The notes beneath the pieces are model-generated. The model was not told where the DNA came from, did no database searches, and worked only from the letters and a program-made list of their open reading frames with translations. A stretch of DNA of 64,000 bases from Staphylococcus haemolyticus (GTDB lineage: Bacteria > Bacillota > Bacilli > Staphylococcales > Staphylococcaceae), in NCBI RefSeq assembly GCF_006094395.1, contig NZ_CP035291.1, positions 1,922,001 to 1,986,000 on the forward strand. Reading direction: 5' to 3'. This document shows positions 51,205-60,603 of the stretch, piece by piece (the stretch's first letter is position 1; every line of letters begins with the position of its first letter). Both the position numbers and the translations under genes were made by a program.

Positions 51205-52658
51205 GCGTTAATATCCTCTGCGACTTGTTTACGATCAAGCTTTCCGTTTGACGTTAATGGTAACTGTTTCATCCAAACAAATTTTCTCGGAATCATATAT
51301 TCAGGTAAGCGAGATTTTAGTTCAGATTTAATTTGTCTTGTCATTTCTAAATCATCTTTAACTTCTTCAGTCGGAACGACAGCACCGATTAAATGTATTA
51401 CTTTATTATTTTTATATACTGGAACGACAACAGTTTCTCTAACAAACTCTGATTGTCTAAGTTGCGTTTCAATTTCTTCCAATTCCATTCGGTAACCGTT
51501 AAGTTTAATTTGGAAATCAATTCTTCCTTGAATGAACCATTGTCCATCTTTCTCGATGGCTTTATCACCCGTATGATATATACGAAGTCCATCTTCAAAG
51601 TTAAATACCGCATCGGTTTTTTCTTTGTTATCTAAATACCCAAGACTAACACTATTACCTTTAATAACAAGTTCACCTTCGTCTGTTGTAAACAATGATG
51701 TGTTAGGTCTTGAAACACCAACAGGTAGCGGGTTATAAGCTTCAATAATTTCAGGTGTCAATTTAATACCTGTAACAGCTACTGTCGCTTCCGTAGGTCC
51801 ATACGTGTTATAAACCACTGCACTTGGATATCTATCTAAAAGTGCTTTCGCAGTTCTATGAGGTAAGATTTCTCCACAGAAGAAGAAATGATTCAAGCTT
51901 GTGTAACTTAATTCGTTAAGGTTAGGTAATAGCAAGCACATTTCCATAAATGATGGTGTAGATACCCATGCATTGATTGGTGTATTAACTAACATTTCAT
52001 TGAGTAATTTAGGTTTATTGATCATTTCTTTATCTACTAAATTAAGTGTGCCACCTGATGTTAAACAAGGATAAATTGCCATGACTGATAAATCGAACGA
52101 GAATGGTGCTTGATTTAACCACTCTTGTGAACCTTCTGATTCATTAAGCGATACCATCCATTCTGCAAATTCTATTAAATTTGCATATTCGATCTGAACA
52201 CCTTTAGGCTCACCTGTTGAACCAGATGTAAAAATAGTATATACAACATCCGTTAATCCCATTTGACTGTCAAATAGTGTTGGATTATCAGAACCTTGGA
52301 TACTTTGAATTGTAAGTTCTTGTATATTGGAATAATTTAATTGTGTATCTGTTGTGTTAAATATAATGTCCGGTTGTACTTTATTTATAATCATATTCAC
52401 ACGTTCACTTGGTACTGAAGTGTCAATAGGTACATAGCCACAACCTGCTTTGATAGCACCTATCATTCCCACTAACATGTAAGGTGACATATGTCCATAA
52501 ACGATTAACGGCTTATGATTATCTTGTAATAGATGCGCTAATTTACTAGATTCATCCATTAATTGTTGATATGTTAATTCTTCATCTTTATGTCTAACTG
52601 CTACACGTTCAGGATCACTTTGACCGAAGTCATTTATTAAATTTATGATATCTGTCAT
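51201..52658 (-). CDS. dltA: D-alanine--carrier protein ligase DltA
   Basis: A 485-residue adenylation enzyme that activates D-alanine with ATP and loads it onto DltC in the cytosol. Core motifs: [14 protein letters not shown] near 150 (A3), [10 protein letters not shown] near 290 (A5), YHTGD near 375 (A7), [20 protein letters not shown] near 390 (A8) and the A10 lysine in [10 protein letters not shown] near the end. ATG 52658 follows AAGGAG, which is located between dltX and dltA. Confidence 0.97.
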   Translation of the reverse strand: MTDIINLINDFGQSDPERVAVRHKDEELTYQQLMDESSKLAHLLQDNHKPLIVYGHMSPYMLVGMIGAIKAGCGYVPIDTSVPSERVNMIINKVQPDIIFNTTDTQLNYSNIQELTIQSIQGSDNPTLFDSQMGLTDVVYTIFTSGSTGEPKGVQIEYANLIEFAEWMVSLNESEGSQEWLNQAPFSFDLSVMAIYPCLTSGGTLNLVDKEMINKPKLLNEMLVNTPINAWVSTPSFMEMCLLLPNLNELSYTSLNHFFFCGEILPHRTAKALLDRYPSAVVYNTYGPTEATVAVTGIKLTPEIIEAYNPLPVGVSRPNTSLFTTDEGELVIKGNSVSLGYLDNKEKTDAVFNFEDGLRIYHTGDKAIEKDGQWFIQGRIDFQIKLNGYRMELEEIETQLRQSEFVRETVVVPVYKNNKVIHLIGAVVPTEEVKDDLEMTRQIKSELKSRLPEYMIPRKFVWMKQLPLTSNGKLDRKQVAEDINA

Positions 52659-52672
52659 AATTAGACTCCTTA

Positions 52673-52822
52673 TTAAAATTCATTATAAATGAAATTATTA
52701 TGTGTATCGCCGGAACCATAAATTAGGTACAGCGCAATAAATATCGCTAAATATAAAAGTGTTAATAAATAAGGTTTAGCTTTCTCATAATATTTCATCA
52801 TCTTATGATTTTTCTCTTTCAA
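52673..52822 (-). CDS. dltX: Teichoic acid D-alanylation small membrane protein DltX
   Basis: A 49-residue single-pass protein, first gene of the dlt operon. It has a basic N-terminus ([17 protein letters not shown]), one helix (about residues 19-35), an external GSGDTHNN stretch and the C-terminal FIYNEF that carries the conserved DltX tail motif (F-x-Y-x-x-F type). DltX is required for D-alanylation, and its C-terminal tyrosine is proposed to carry D-alanine between DltB and DltD. The start is TTG 52820-52822, about 11 bases from GAGGTG; the first ATG in frame would cut away most of the N-terminus. dltA begins 14 bases after its stop. Confidence 0.9.
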   Translation of the reverse strand: MKEKNHKMMKYYEKAKPYLLTLLYLAIFIALYLIYGSGDTHNNFIYNEF

Positions 52823-52954
52823 TGCACTATTGCACCTCACTATCATTTCAAATATCGGAGTGAAGTATTCGTCCTACTCCTGAGTTAAAACCGAATTCAC
52901 GAAAACAAAACAAAATTCATTAAATATAATTTTTATATATTATATATTCATCTT

Positions 52955-52983
52955 ATTATAATTAAAATTTGATTTTAAGGCAA
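52955..52983 (-). promoter_or_regulatory. dlt operon promoter
   Basis: Minus-strand TTGCCT (52978-52983) and a perfect TATAAT (52955-52960) are spaced by 17 bases. It leaves a leader of about 125 bases with a small GGAGT/ACTCC hairpin. The 52984-53177 stretch beyond shows no gene that I can support. Confidence 0.75.
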
Positions 52984-53177
52984 ATTAATTTTCCCACTTC
53001 AAACTATTGTGCTAATGATGCTAAATTAACACTTAAAAAATTAATAAGATTTTATGCGTTAATGTTACTATCAACAACACTGCATTAGTGGCAATGATGA
53101 ATTCAAATGACAATAATTATATTAGTACCAAATAGTTAGCTTAACAATTACATACGGTATAACAAAACTGTTAGTTA

Positions 53178-53236
53178 TAATAAAAGAACCTCTATCGTTC
53201 ATGGTTAAATCTTTACCTAAACGTTAGAAGTTCTTT
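53178..53236 (-). terminator. 2-hydroxyacid dehydrogenase gene terminator
   Basis: Minus-strand stem AAAGAAC.../...GTTCTTT (53183-53189, 53230-53236) with an inner AACGTTAGA pairing and a TTTTATT tail. Confidence 0.8.
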
Positions 53237-53241
53237 AAAAT

Positions 53242-54207
53242 TTATTTATTAGTAATCGGAGTCAACGGTTTTTCTCCTTTTAATATCGCAGCAATGTTAT
53301 CAACACATAATTGAATCATTCGATCTCTAGTTGCCACAGAAGCACTACCTATATGCGGTAATATGACTGCTTTCTCCATTTTTAAGAGAGGGTGATCAAG
53401 TTTACTAGGTTCCTCACGTAAGACGTCTAAACCACATCCACCAATTTCATGATTGTTCAATGCATCAATTAGAGCATCCTCGTCTACAATTGCACCACGG
53501 CCGATATTAATGAAGATTGCATCGTTTTTCATTTTTGAAAACGCATCTTTATTAAACTTATTCTCTGTTTCAGGTGTCAATGGCGCAGTACATACGACAA
53601 AATCACTGTCTTCTAATAATGTATCAAAGGATACATAACTTGCATTAAGTTCTGATTCTGCATCTTCATGTCTTGAACGATTATGATACAAGATAGTTGT
53701 ATTAAATCCTTGAAGTCGACGTGCAAAACTCTTTCCAATATCACCCATACCATAAATACCTACAGTTGAACCATGAACATCCTTACCAGATAATAAGTAT
53801 GGTCCCCAGCTTTTCCATTCACCATCTTGTACATATTTTTCCGCTTCAACAATACGTCGTGCCACAGTTAACATTAACGTAAACCCTAATTCGGCTGTCG
53901 TTTCTGTAAGTACTTGAGGTGTATTAGTAACGACTATACCTTTTTCTTGAGCTAACTTAACATCAATGTTGTCAAAACCAACCGCCATATTTGCTATTAC
54001 CTTTACATGTTTAGCGTGTTCGAGACATGTGGCATCAATCTTTTCACTTAATGTGATGAAACATGCATCAACATCTTCTAATTCTTTCAAAAATTGCTCT
54101 CTAGGCATAGGTTCAAATGCTTCTTTCCACATTTTAACGTCGCCGAACTGTTCCAATTGCTCTATGAAACGATCTGGAATTTGACGTGTGACTAGAATTT
54201 TAACCAT
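53242..54207 (-). CDS. D-2-hydroxyacid dehydrogenase (glyoxylate/hydroxypyruvate reductase type)
   Basis: A 321-residue NAD(P)H-dependent enzyme. The NAD fold is VGIYGMGDIGKSFARRL near residue 150. Catalytic residues are the Arg in NIGRGAIVDEDAL near 235, the Glu in LREEP near 260, and the His in LPHIGSAS near 285. It most resembles glyoxylate/hydroxypyruvate (GyaR/GRHPR) reductases rather than D-lactate dehydrogenase; the exact substrate is uncertain. ATG 54207 follows GAGGGG. It is 17 bases after yutF in the same direction, so it is probably the distal gene of the yutE-yutF unit. Confidence 0.9.
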   Translation of the reverse strand: MVKILVTRQIPDRFIEQLEQFGDVKMWKEAFEPMPREQFLKELEDVDACFITLSEKIDATCLEHAKHVKVIANMAVGFDNIDVKLAQEKGIVVTNTPQVLTETTAELGFTLMLTVARRIVEAEKYVQDGEWKSWGPYLLSGKDVHGSTVGIYGMGDIGKSFARRLQGFNTTILYHNRSRHEDAESELNASYVSFDTLLEDSDFVVCTAPLTPETENKFNKDAFSKMKNDAIFINIGRGAIVDEDALIDALNNHEIGGCGLDVLREEPSKLDHPLLKMEKAVILPHIGSASVATRDRMIQLCVDNIAAILKGEKPLTPITNK

Positions 54208-54224
54208 GTCATGCCACCCCTCTT

Positions 54225-55016
54225 TTATTTTTGGGCATTTCTTTCTAATTCTGAAATTGCTACATTTAAGTCTTTAAATGAATATGTAGGTTGTTGGTCT
54301 TTTTCTTTTAGTTCTTCATAAGTCGTTACACCAGTTTGTACATGAATTGTGTCAACACCAACATTAATACCAGACATGATATCGGTATCATACAAATCGC
54401 CAACCATTGCTACGTCTGATTTATCTAATTTCAAGATGTCTAAAGCAATATCCATAATGACTGGCTCCGGTTTACCAATAAATTGTGGTGCTTGACCTGT
54501 AGATACACTAACTACACTTGTAATCGCACCATTACCTGGTAAGAAACCACGTTCTTTAGGAATCGATACATCAGGGTTCGTTGAAATAAATCTTGCACCC
54601 TTACGTACTGCAAGCGTTGCCACAGCTAATTTTTCGTAAGTAACGTTTTCATCTAAACCAATCGCAACATAATCAACGTTTTCATCATCTTTTACAGTTA
54701 ATCCAGCTTCAGTTAAAGCTGTGCGTAAGCCACTGCCGCCAAGCATGTATACCGTAGCATCACTTTTCTCATCTGCAATATAATTTGCTGTTGCTAAGGC
54801 AGACGTTACAACTTCCTCAGGCTTCGCATCAATATTCATTTCTTTTAATTTTTGCGTTACCTCTTCAGGCGTCTTTGTAGAGTTGTTTGTAACATATAAA
54901 TGCGGGATTTGATGATTGTTTAAGTAGTCAATAAATTGTGCTGCACCATCGATTTCATCTGTACCTATATACATAGTTCCATCTAAGTCAATTAAATATC
55001 CTTTATAATTTTTCAT
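54225..55016 (-). CDS. NagD/YutF-type HAD phosphatase
   Basis: A 263-residue HAD hydrolase with a C2A cap. [11 protein letters not shown] (motif I) at about 8-18, [12 protein letters not shown] (motif II) near 42, the motif III Lys in [13 protein letters not shown] near 180, and VGDLYDTDI (motif IV) near 205. The family dephosphorylates nucleotides and sugar or glycerol phosphates; substrate unresolved. ATG 55016 overlaps the yutE stop as TAATG and uses GGAGATA inside yutE, so the two are translationally coupled. Confidence 0.9.
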   Translation of the reverse strand: MKNYKGYLIDLDGTMYIGTDEIDGAAQFIDYLNNHQIPHLYVTNNSTKTPEEVTQKLKEMNIDAKPEEVVTSALATANYIADEKSDATVYMLGGSGLRTALTEAGLTVKDDENVDYVAIGLDENVTYEKLAVATLAVRKGARFISTNPDVSIPKERGFLPGNGAITSVVSVSTGQAPQFIGKPEPVIMDIALDILKLDKSDVAMVGDLYDTDIMSGINVGVDTIHVQTGVTTYEELKEKDQQPTYSFKDLNVAISELERNAQK

Positions 55017-55450
55017 TACTTGTTATCTCCTTTTCCAAAAGCGGTAACTGGAACATTCTCTTTCTCAAGGAACTGAGTTACCTCTTGAATAAACTGTTCA
55101 TAATAAGGCAAAGCCTCGTCAAATAATGGCTGAATCTTACTATTATCAAGTTCTGTATAATGGTGTGCGAACTGCTTTCTAATGTCAACTGTTTCATTAA
55201 CATATCGTTGAGTAGATTTCGAAATAACACCTTCTAGTTCAAGAATATCGATGACATCTTTATAATTTCCTGGATCCCTCAAGATAAAACCATCAATAAT
55301 CATATTACCTATATCCACAGATGATTCAATTAACATTTGTGCGATACGTTCAAATGCATAATGATTTCCTTTATTCGATTCATAATCTTTAATTAATTGA
55401 TTTAAGTAAGTTAATTTTAAAATAAGCTGATCTTTATCTACAAAATACAT
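55016..55450 (-). CDS. YutE, orphan HepT-like HEPN protein (DUF86)
   Basis: A 144-residue all-helical DUF86 protein. It keeps the HepT ribonuclease motif R-x4-H-x-Y in the sequence [12 protein letters not shown] near residue 90. HepT toxins are normally encoded beside an MNT nucleotidyltransferase antitoxin that modifies the tyrosine; none is present here. It instead overlaps a HAD phosphatase gene. It is conserved in Bacillus and Staphylococcus as YutE, with no role known to me. ATG 55450 lies eight bases from AGAGG; GTG 55459 is inside that site. Confidence 0.85.
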   Translation of the reverse strand: MYFVDKDQLILKLTYLNQLIKDYESNKGNHYAFERIAQMLIESSVDIGNMIIDGFILRDPGNYKDVIDILELEGVISKSTQRYVNETVDIRKQFAHHYTELDNSKIQPLFDEALPYYEQFIQEVTQFLEKENVPVTAFGKGDNK

Positions 55451-55552
55451 ATCCTTCACCTCTTAATATGTCTATCATATCACAGTTTTGCATAGGTCTT
55501 CATTTGTCGTTATACTTAATTAAAAATACAAGATAAAAGGAGTTCTACTCTT

Positions 55553-55819
55553 ATGATAGATATGTACTTATATGATGATGAAGAACAAAGCCAAGTACAG
55601 TTTGTAGGCTTTGTAGGTGAACATAGCCGTTATGATTTAATGCTCGTTCAAACAGATCGTCATTACGGTAAGACACTTGTGCTAAATATGCAAACAAACA
55701 AATTCGGTATTATCGGGACAGATGATATTGAAGAAGAAGGATATATCGCGCATATTCTAGGTGTGAGTCAAGAAGAAAGTGATGAAATCATTGAATATCT
55801 TAATCAAGTCATTCAATAA
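55553..55819 (+). CDS. DUF3055 family protein
   Basis: An 88-residue acidic cytosolic protein (strand-rich core with VQFVGFVGEHSRYDLMLVQT and a C-terminal helix EESDEIIEYLNQVI). It matches DUF3055, present across Bacillales without known function. ATG 55553 lies ten bases from AAAGGAG. It is divergent from yutE and convergent with yutD, closed by a shared terminator. Confidence 0.82.
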   Translation: MIDMYLYDDEEQSQVQFVGFVGEHSRYDLMLVQTDRHYGKTLVLNMQTNKFGIIGTDDIEEEGYIAHILGVSQEESDEIIEYLNQVIQ

Positions 55820-55830
55820 TTACTATTTTA

Positions 55831-55880
55831 AAAGCTGTGAAAAAATCTCTTCTCTTAGATTTCTTCACAGCTCATTTTAT
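55831..55880. terminator. Bidirectional terminator between the DUF3055 gene and yutD
   Basis: AGCTGTGAA/TTCACAGCT stem (55833-55841, 55864-55872) extended by an AATCT/AGATT pairing, with CATTTTATT to the right and TTTTAAAATAG on the minus strand. Confidence 0.8.
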
Positions 55881-55891
55881 TAATTCTATAG

Positions 55892-56284
55892 TTACTCATC
55901 TTGGTGCTTAACTTCCTGAATGGTAGGTTTAATTTTAACATCATGCAATTTATCTTCAGAATCAGACAAAATAACATCCTCTTCATCATGATTTAATTGT
56001 TGTACCTCTTTGTTAGATAAATGACGTAAAACAAAATAAGGACAACCGAAATTGCAATATTCTAATATATAATCTTGAATACTCGAAAAACGTTTCGAGA
56101 TTTCAGCTTTTTTATTCGTATCCTTATAGAAACCTTTTAATCGTAATTGATCATATCCAAAATCCCCTACAATAAAATCATACTTATCTAATATATCTGA
56201 ATATCTCGATGCAAATAATTCTTCATCAAAGCATGATCTATATTCTTCAATGATTTCAAAATATTGTTGACCTATCTTAATCAT
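55892..56284 (-). CDS. YutD family protein (DUF1027)
   Basis: A 130-residue protein. The DUF1027 domain spans about 1-95 (YDFIVGDFGYDQLRLKGFY, and CNFGCPYFVLRHL with two cysteines), followed by an acidic tail. In Bacillus yutD likewise neighbours lipA (yutB). Function unknown. ATG 56284 follows AAGGTG. It lies downstream of lipA with a terminator between. Confidence 0.85.
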   Translation of the reverse strand: MIKIGQQYFEIIEEYRSCFDEELFASRYSDILDKYDFIVGDFGYDQLRLKGFYKDTNKKAEISKRFSSIQDYILEYCNFGCPYFVLRHLSNKEVQQLNHDEEDVILSDSEDKLHDVKIKPTIQEVKHQDE

Positions 56285-56307
56285 AATTTGTCACCTTTAA
56301 CTCGTAT

Positions 56308-56354
56308 AATAAAAACTTAGATTACACAATTCAATTTAAAATGTGCAACCTAAG
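56308..56354 (-). terminator. lipA terminator
   Basis: Minus-strand CTTAGgTTgCACA/TGTGtAATCTAAG-type stem (56316-56354, two mismatches), followed by TTTTTATTAT. Confidence 0.75.
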
Positions 56355-56392
56355 TCTCTAAAAACTTAATCTAAACCGTTTAATTGTTCAAA

Positions 56393-57313
56393 TTAATTTT
56401 GTTGTAATTTTTCTTCACCTAAACGGTGTTTTTCTTTAGCCGCTTCATTTACTTGTTCGTCGGCATGATAAGAACTACGTACCATTGGGCCAGCTTCACA
56501 GTGTTTGAAACCTTTGTCCATAGCTACTTTTCTTAATTTACCAAATTCTAATGGTGTATAGTATTTTTCAACTTTTAAATGCTTACGTGATGGTTGTAAA
56601 TATTGACCAATTGTTAAAATGTCTACATCATTTGCACGAAGATCATCCATTGTTTCATAAATCTCTTCAATCGTTTCTCCTAAACCAACCATTAAGCTTG
56701 ATTTAGTAGGAATATCTGGTTGCAATTCTTTAGAACGACGTAAGAACTCTAATGTTCTTTCATATGTTGCACGTGCACGAACTCTTGGTGTTAAACGACG
56801 TACTGTTTCGATATTATGGTTTAAGATATCAGGTTTAGAAGCCATTAATGTTTCAAGTGCTTCATAGTCACCACCCATGTCTGATGGTAAGATTTCAATT
56901 GTAGTGAATGGATTACGTTCACGTACTTTACGTACTGTTTCAGCATATACGTTAGAACCTGCATCTCTTAAGTCATCACGTGCAACTGCAGTGATAACAA
57001 CGTGTTTTAAATTCATTAACTCAACTGATTCTGCAACACGTTCTGGTTCATTTAAGTCTAGTTCATTAGGTAATCCAGTTTTAACTGCACAGAAACGACA
57101 TGCTCTTGTACATACTGCACCTAAAATCATAAATGTAGCAGTACGTCTAGCACCCCAACATTCATGTATATTTGGACACTTTGCTTCTTCGCAAACAGTG
57201 TGTAAGTTCTTTTCACGCATCATCTTCTTGAGGCCAATATAGTTTTCGTTCGTGTTAAGCTTAATTTTCAACCAATCTGGTTTACGTAAGATTTCTTCAT
57301 TTTTAGTAGCCAT
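56393..57313 (-). CDS. lipA: Lipoyl synthase
   Basis: A radical-SAM enzyme that inserts two sulfurs into octanoyl groups on lipoate-dependent proteins. About 306 residues. The radical-SAM cluster motif is CTRACRFC near residue 80. The auxiliary cluster, which is consumed as sulfur donor, is held by [12 protein letters not shown] near 42. The conserved C-terminal RSSYHADEQ supplies the serine ligand. ATG 57313, with GGAGGG 11 bases away; GTG 57319 is an alternative closer to it. Its cluster turnover creates high demand for Fe-S supply, which fits SufT, Nfu and SufA in this window. Monocistronic, with TATAAT at 57351-57356. Confidence 0.97.
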   Translation of the reverse strand: MATKNEEILRKPDWLKIKLNTNENYIGLKKMMREKNLHTVCEEAKCPNIHECWGARRTATFMILGAVCTRACRFCAVKTGLPNELDLNEPERVAESVELMNLKHVVITAVARDDLRDAGSNVYAETVRKVRERNPFTTIEILPSDMGGDYEALETLMASKPDILNHNIETVRRLTPRVRARATYERTLEFLRRSKELQPDIPTKSSLMVGLGETIEEIYETMDDLRANDVDILTIGQYLQPSRKHLKVEKYYTPLEFGKLRKVAMDKGFKHCEAGPMVRSSYHADEQVNEAAKEKHRLGEEKLQQN

Positions 57314-57445
57314 AACCACGTATACCCTCCTGTATAATATATCTTTTCCTATTATAACGAAATTTACATTAAATTAAAACGTAATAAACCACAAATTTCA
57401 ACCTTGAATTTAATTCTATTCTATACATAATTTATTTGTGTTATT

Positions 57446-58768
57446 CTATTGCAGTCTCAATAACTTATCTTTAAAGATATCTCTAAGGAACTGAGGCATA
57501 ATATAATCAATTGACTTCCCTTTCAATATAGGGAAATATCTACCAAACGTATACATATCAACTGTTCCTAAAGTGTATATTTTATCATCAACTACCGCTT
57601 CACCATTAACAAAGAATCTATTTTCTGACTGGATAAAACCGCAATTATATAAAATATAGCCTCCAAATATATCTCCTCTAAAACCTAGTCCTTGAGCATG
57701 TTCATGCATATATTCTTGCTTCTGACTTTTTTCAATTACTTTTTTCAATTCACTACCTGTCAAACGTACGCGCACTAGATTAATTGGATGTGGCAACATT
57801 TTATGAATATCATATTCCGTTAGTCTATCCGCTTCAATTCCTTTTACAATTAAACCAGCATTTATGATAGTACAATCTGTATTAGTAAATTCAAATACAC
57901 TTTCAGCTAATAAATAAGTCGTTTTAGTAATGACATCTGTTTTACTATTTAAGTTGATAGGATAATCAATCACCGGTTCACTCATCAATGCCTTTCCTTC
58001 TGACTCATAATCTGTTTCAACCATAGGTAATGTTTCAACCGGATAAATAATCGCTTCTTTACTAACAACCTTTTTATTTTCAATAGTTAAATTAACTTCA
58101 CCTAAATAATAACCATATTTACCAGCAGCTGCCATAAGTACGCCATTATTCATTTCACCCTCATCAAAATGATGGTGTGTATGACTCCCAAAAATCACAT
58201 CAATTTCAGGAATCTCTTGGCATAACTTTTCATCAAAAAAGATGCCTACATGACTCATCACAATAAGTACATCATAATTACCCTGTTGATTAGCGATTTC
58301 ATCTTTAATCGCTTCTAAAGGATCCGTTACAATCCAATCAAGAGCTCTGTAAAATGGTGTGAAAGGTGCTGTTGCCGCTACAAATAAAATACGTACGCCT
58401 TCAATTTCTTTAATACATGATGAGGCTATGTTATGAGGTAACTTCCCTTCTTCATCGATAACATTTGTACAAATGACGTTAAATGTCGCATTATTATATA
58501 AATTATTTAATGCTTCATGAGAGATGGTCATACCTTCATTATTACCTATCGTCGCAATATCACACTGAGCCTCATTAAGCAAGTCGATATTCTTGCGACC
58601 TATCGTTGCTTGAGTCACTGGTGCTGATAAATCCACATGGTCGCCTATATCTAAATAGAGTGAGGGATGTTGAAGTTTGGGTCTATGTTCTGCCATATAA
58701 GATGTTATACGTGCATATTCGTTTAAATGACTATGAATATCGTTCGTGTGAAAAATGGTTAACTTCAC
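57446..58768 (-). CDS. YunD-type metallophosphoesterase / 5'-nucleotidase
   Basis: A 440-residue protein with an N-terminal calcineurin-like metallophosphatase domain (FHTNDIHSHL, DIGDHVD, GNNEGM, VMSHVG, GSHTHHH metal ligands) and a C-terminal 5'-nucleotidase substrate domain from about 270 with GFRGDIFGGY and YTLGTVDMYTFGRY. There is no signal peptide or LPXTG anchor, so unlike secreted 5'-nucleotidases it acts in the cytosol. The substrate is probably a nucleotide or sugar nucleotide. The start is GTG 58766-58768 behind GGGGGA. Last gene of the yunF-yunE-yunD operon. Confidence 0.9.
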   Translation of the reverse strand: MKLTIFHTNDIHSHLNEYARITSYMAEHRPKLQHPSLYLDIGDHVDLSAPVTQATIGRKNIDLLNEAQCDIATIGNNEGMTISHEALNNLYNNATFNVICTNVIDEEGKLPHNIASSCIKEIEGVRILFVAATAPFTPFYRALDWIVTDPLEAIKDEIANQQGNYDVLIVMSHVGIFFDEKLCQEIPEIDVIFGSHTHHHFDEGEMNNGVLMAAAGKYGYYLGEVNLTIENKKVVSKEAIIYPVETLPMVETDYESEGKALMSEPVIDYPINLNSKTDVITKTTYLLAESVFEFTNTDCTIINAGLIVKGIEADRLTEYDIHKMLPHPINLVRVRLTGSELKKVIEKSQKQEYMHEHAQGLGFRGDIFGGYILYNCGFIQSENRFFVNGEAVVDDKIYTLGTVDMYTFGRYFPILKGKSIDYIMPQFLRDIFKDKLLRLQ

Positions 58769-58789
58769 TTAAATTCCCCCTATATTTAT

Positions 58790-59617
58790 TTAAAGAAAAG
58801 ATTTAATAATTAAGTATACACCCATTATCAACATAACCGTACGTAATAGCGTTACAACAGTTTCAGATTTAATCGAGTGGTTAACACGTACTCCAATTTG
58901 GGCGCCGATATAACTTGAAATAATAAGAATTATAGAATATGACCATGCAACATGTCCTTGTAAAATGTGACCTATAGAACTCATAACACTTGAAAAGAAA
59001 ATCATCATCATGCTTGTACCAACTGCAACGTGTGGTGGAAATCTGAAAACAATTAACATTAGTGGTGTCATTAATGCGCCACCACCAATTCCGAATAGAC
59101 CTGTTAAAATACCAATGAACAGTGTCGCAACAAATGCAAATAAAGGTGGTACGCTATAGTGATATGTCTTTCCTTCAGAATCAACATACGTTTTACGATA
59201 TTTCTCTTTATCAAAAATCTTAAACGGTTTGATTTTATGTCTCACCATTAAAATAATTGAAACAATAATCATAAAAATACCGAAGTATAAATTGAAAGAC
59301 TCTAAAGTAAGATATCTACTTAAAAACGAACCTAACAATGAACCTGGTAATAATCCAAACAAGAAGATAGAACCATTTTTAATATCTACCTGCTTCGTCT
59401 TTAAGTAGCCTAAGGATGAAGATAAGCCTGTGACGATTAGAATCACCGATGATGTTCCTATCGCTATTTGTGGTGTAATACCATGTAAAACATCGTGTGT
59501 AACGCCCAAGTATACCAGTGTTGGAACAATAATGATCCCACCACCAATACCTACTAATGACCCTAAAATAGCAGAGAAAAGGCCGATAAGCACTAATAAA
59601 ATAATTGTCACTAACAT
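58790..59617 (-). CDS. TauE/SafE (TSUP) family membrane exporter, YunE-like
   Basis: A 275-residue protein with about eight helices in two related halves. Each half begins with the TSUP repeat: GSLVGIGGGIIIVPTLVYLG near residue 15 and LFGIGGGALMTPLMLIVF near 175. The family exports sulfite, sulfonates or other sulfur-containing anions; which one is not visible here. ATG 59617 follows GAGGCGA. It is 21 bases from yunD and 13 bases from yunF. Confidence 0.88.
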   Translation of the reverse strand: MLVTIILLVLIGLFSAILGSLVGIGGGIIIVPTLVYLGVTHDVLHGITPQIAIGTSSVILIVTGLSSSLGYLKTKQVDIKNGSIFLFGLLPGSLLGSFLSRYLTLESFNLYFGIFMIIVSIILMVRHKIKPFKIFDKEKYRKTYVDSEGKTYHYSVPPLFAFVATLFIGILTGLFGIGGGALMTPLMLIVFRFPPHVAVGTSMMMIFFSSVMSSIGHILQGHVAWSYSIILIISSYIGAQIGVRVNHSIKSETVVTLLRTVMLIMGVYLIIKSFL

Positions 59618-59630
59618 TATATTTCGCCTC

Positions 59631-60479
59631 TTAGAATAATTTTAATTGTTGCGGAGCTAAACCTGTGTATTCAATATCTAACATATCCTGATATGTTTTA
59701 GCGTTTTGAGCAGCATGCCCACCCGAGTTATTATTAAATACGACATAAACCTTTTTAGCTTTTTGTTCTATAATTCTAACTTTATTAGCTAAATCGGTAA
59801 GCTCTTCTTTGTTGTAGTTATATAAGTATCTCACATCACGCCACTCTTGGTCGGTCATGTCTTTTTTGGTCCAGCCTTGTCTATTTCTTCCATGATAGCG
59901 TACAAAAGCCGTCTCAGTAGTAATACGATTAACTAGTGGTATTGAGCCTTCGCGCACTTGTGGCTCATCTACTACTGAATGGATAATGTGGTGCTCAGTT
60001 AAAAATGACAGCGTTTGTTCCTTAAATTGATCGTTAAACCATGATTGATGTCGAAACTCGACACAAATCGGTACATCATCCAATTGTTGACGAACATACA
60101 AGATATATTTGATATTTTGTGCCGTACAATCAAACCAAGGTGGAAATTGAACTAAGACCATAGCTAGTTTGTGATGATCTATAAGTGGTTGTAGCATTTG
60201 TTTGAATTGCTCGAATAATTCACTTCTTGTTTCTGCGTAATCTTTATAATCTGCATGTAGTGTAAGTGCTTGATGAATCTTCACTATAAATTCAAAACGA
60301 TCAGGTGTTTCTTTAATCCATTTCATGATATTTCTTTCAGGTTGGATGGCGTAGTAAGATGCATCAAGTTCAACGATTGGAAAGTGACTAGCGTATGTTT
60401 GCAACTTATCTGATTGTCGTTCTAAATCCTCATATAAAGAATCGTGATCTCCCCATCCAGTAAGACCTATATTTATCAT
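59631..60479 (-). CDS. DUF72 family protein (YunF-like)
   Basis: A 282-residue TIM-barrel protein of DUF72 with INIGLTGWGDHDSLY at the N-terminus, ELDASYYAIQ, VEFRHQSWF near 140 and FVRYHGRN near 195, and a conserved VYVVFNNNSGGHAAQNA near the C-terminus. The fold resembles xylose isomerase or endonuclease IV-like barrels, and no activity is established. ATG 60479 follows GGTGATA; the GTG at 60488 is inside that site. First gene of the yunF-yunE-yunD operon. Confidence 0.88.
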   Translation of the reverse strand: MINIGLTGWGDHDSLYEDLERQSDKLQTYASHFPIVELDASYYAIQPERNIMKWIKETPDRFEFIVKIHQALTLHADYKDYAETRSELFEQFKQMLQPLIDHHKLAMVLVQFPPWFDCTAQNIKYILYVRQQLDDVPICVEFRHQSWFNDQFKEQTLSFLTEHHIIHSVVDEPQVREGSIPLVNRITTETAFVRYHGRNRQGWTKKDMTDQEWRDVRYLYNYNKEELTDLANKVRIIEQKAKKVYVVFNNNSGGHAAQNAKTYQDMLDIEYTGLAPQQLKLF

Positions 60480-60603
60480 TTTTATCACCAGCTATATGAT
60501 ACCATATTCAATTTTATGATATCACTTGTTCTATATCATCTTTACATTATCTTATTATTTTCGGAAATGTTGCATTCTCATGCACACTCTATTTTTCTAA
60601 AAA

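Noticed and set aside
53130..53150. TTAGTACC, a FapR half-site, upstream of the dlt promoter
   Set aside because: The right half-site does not match, and no lipid synthesis gene is adjacent.
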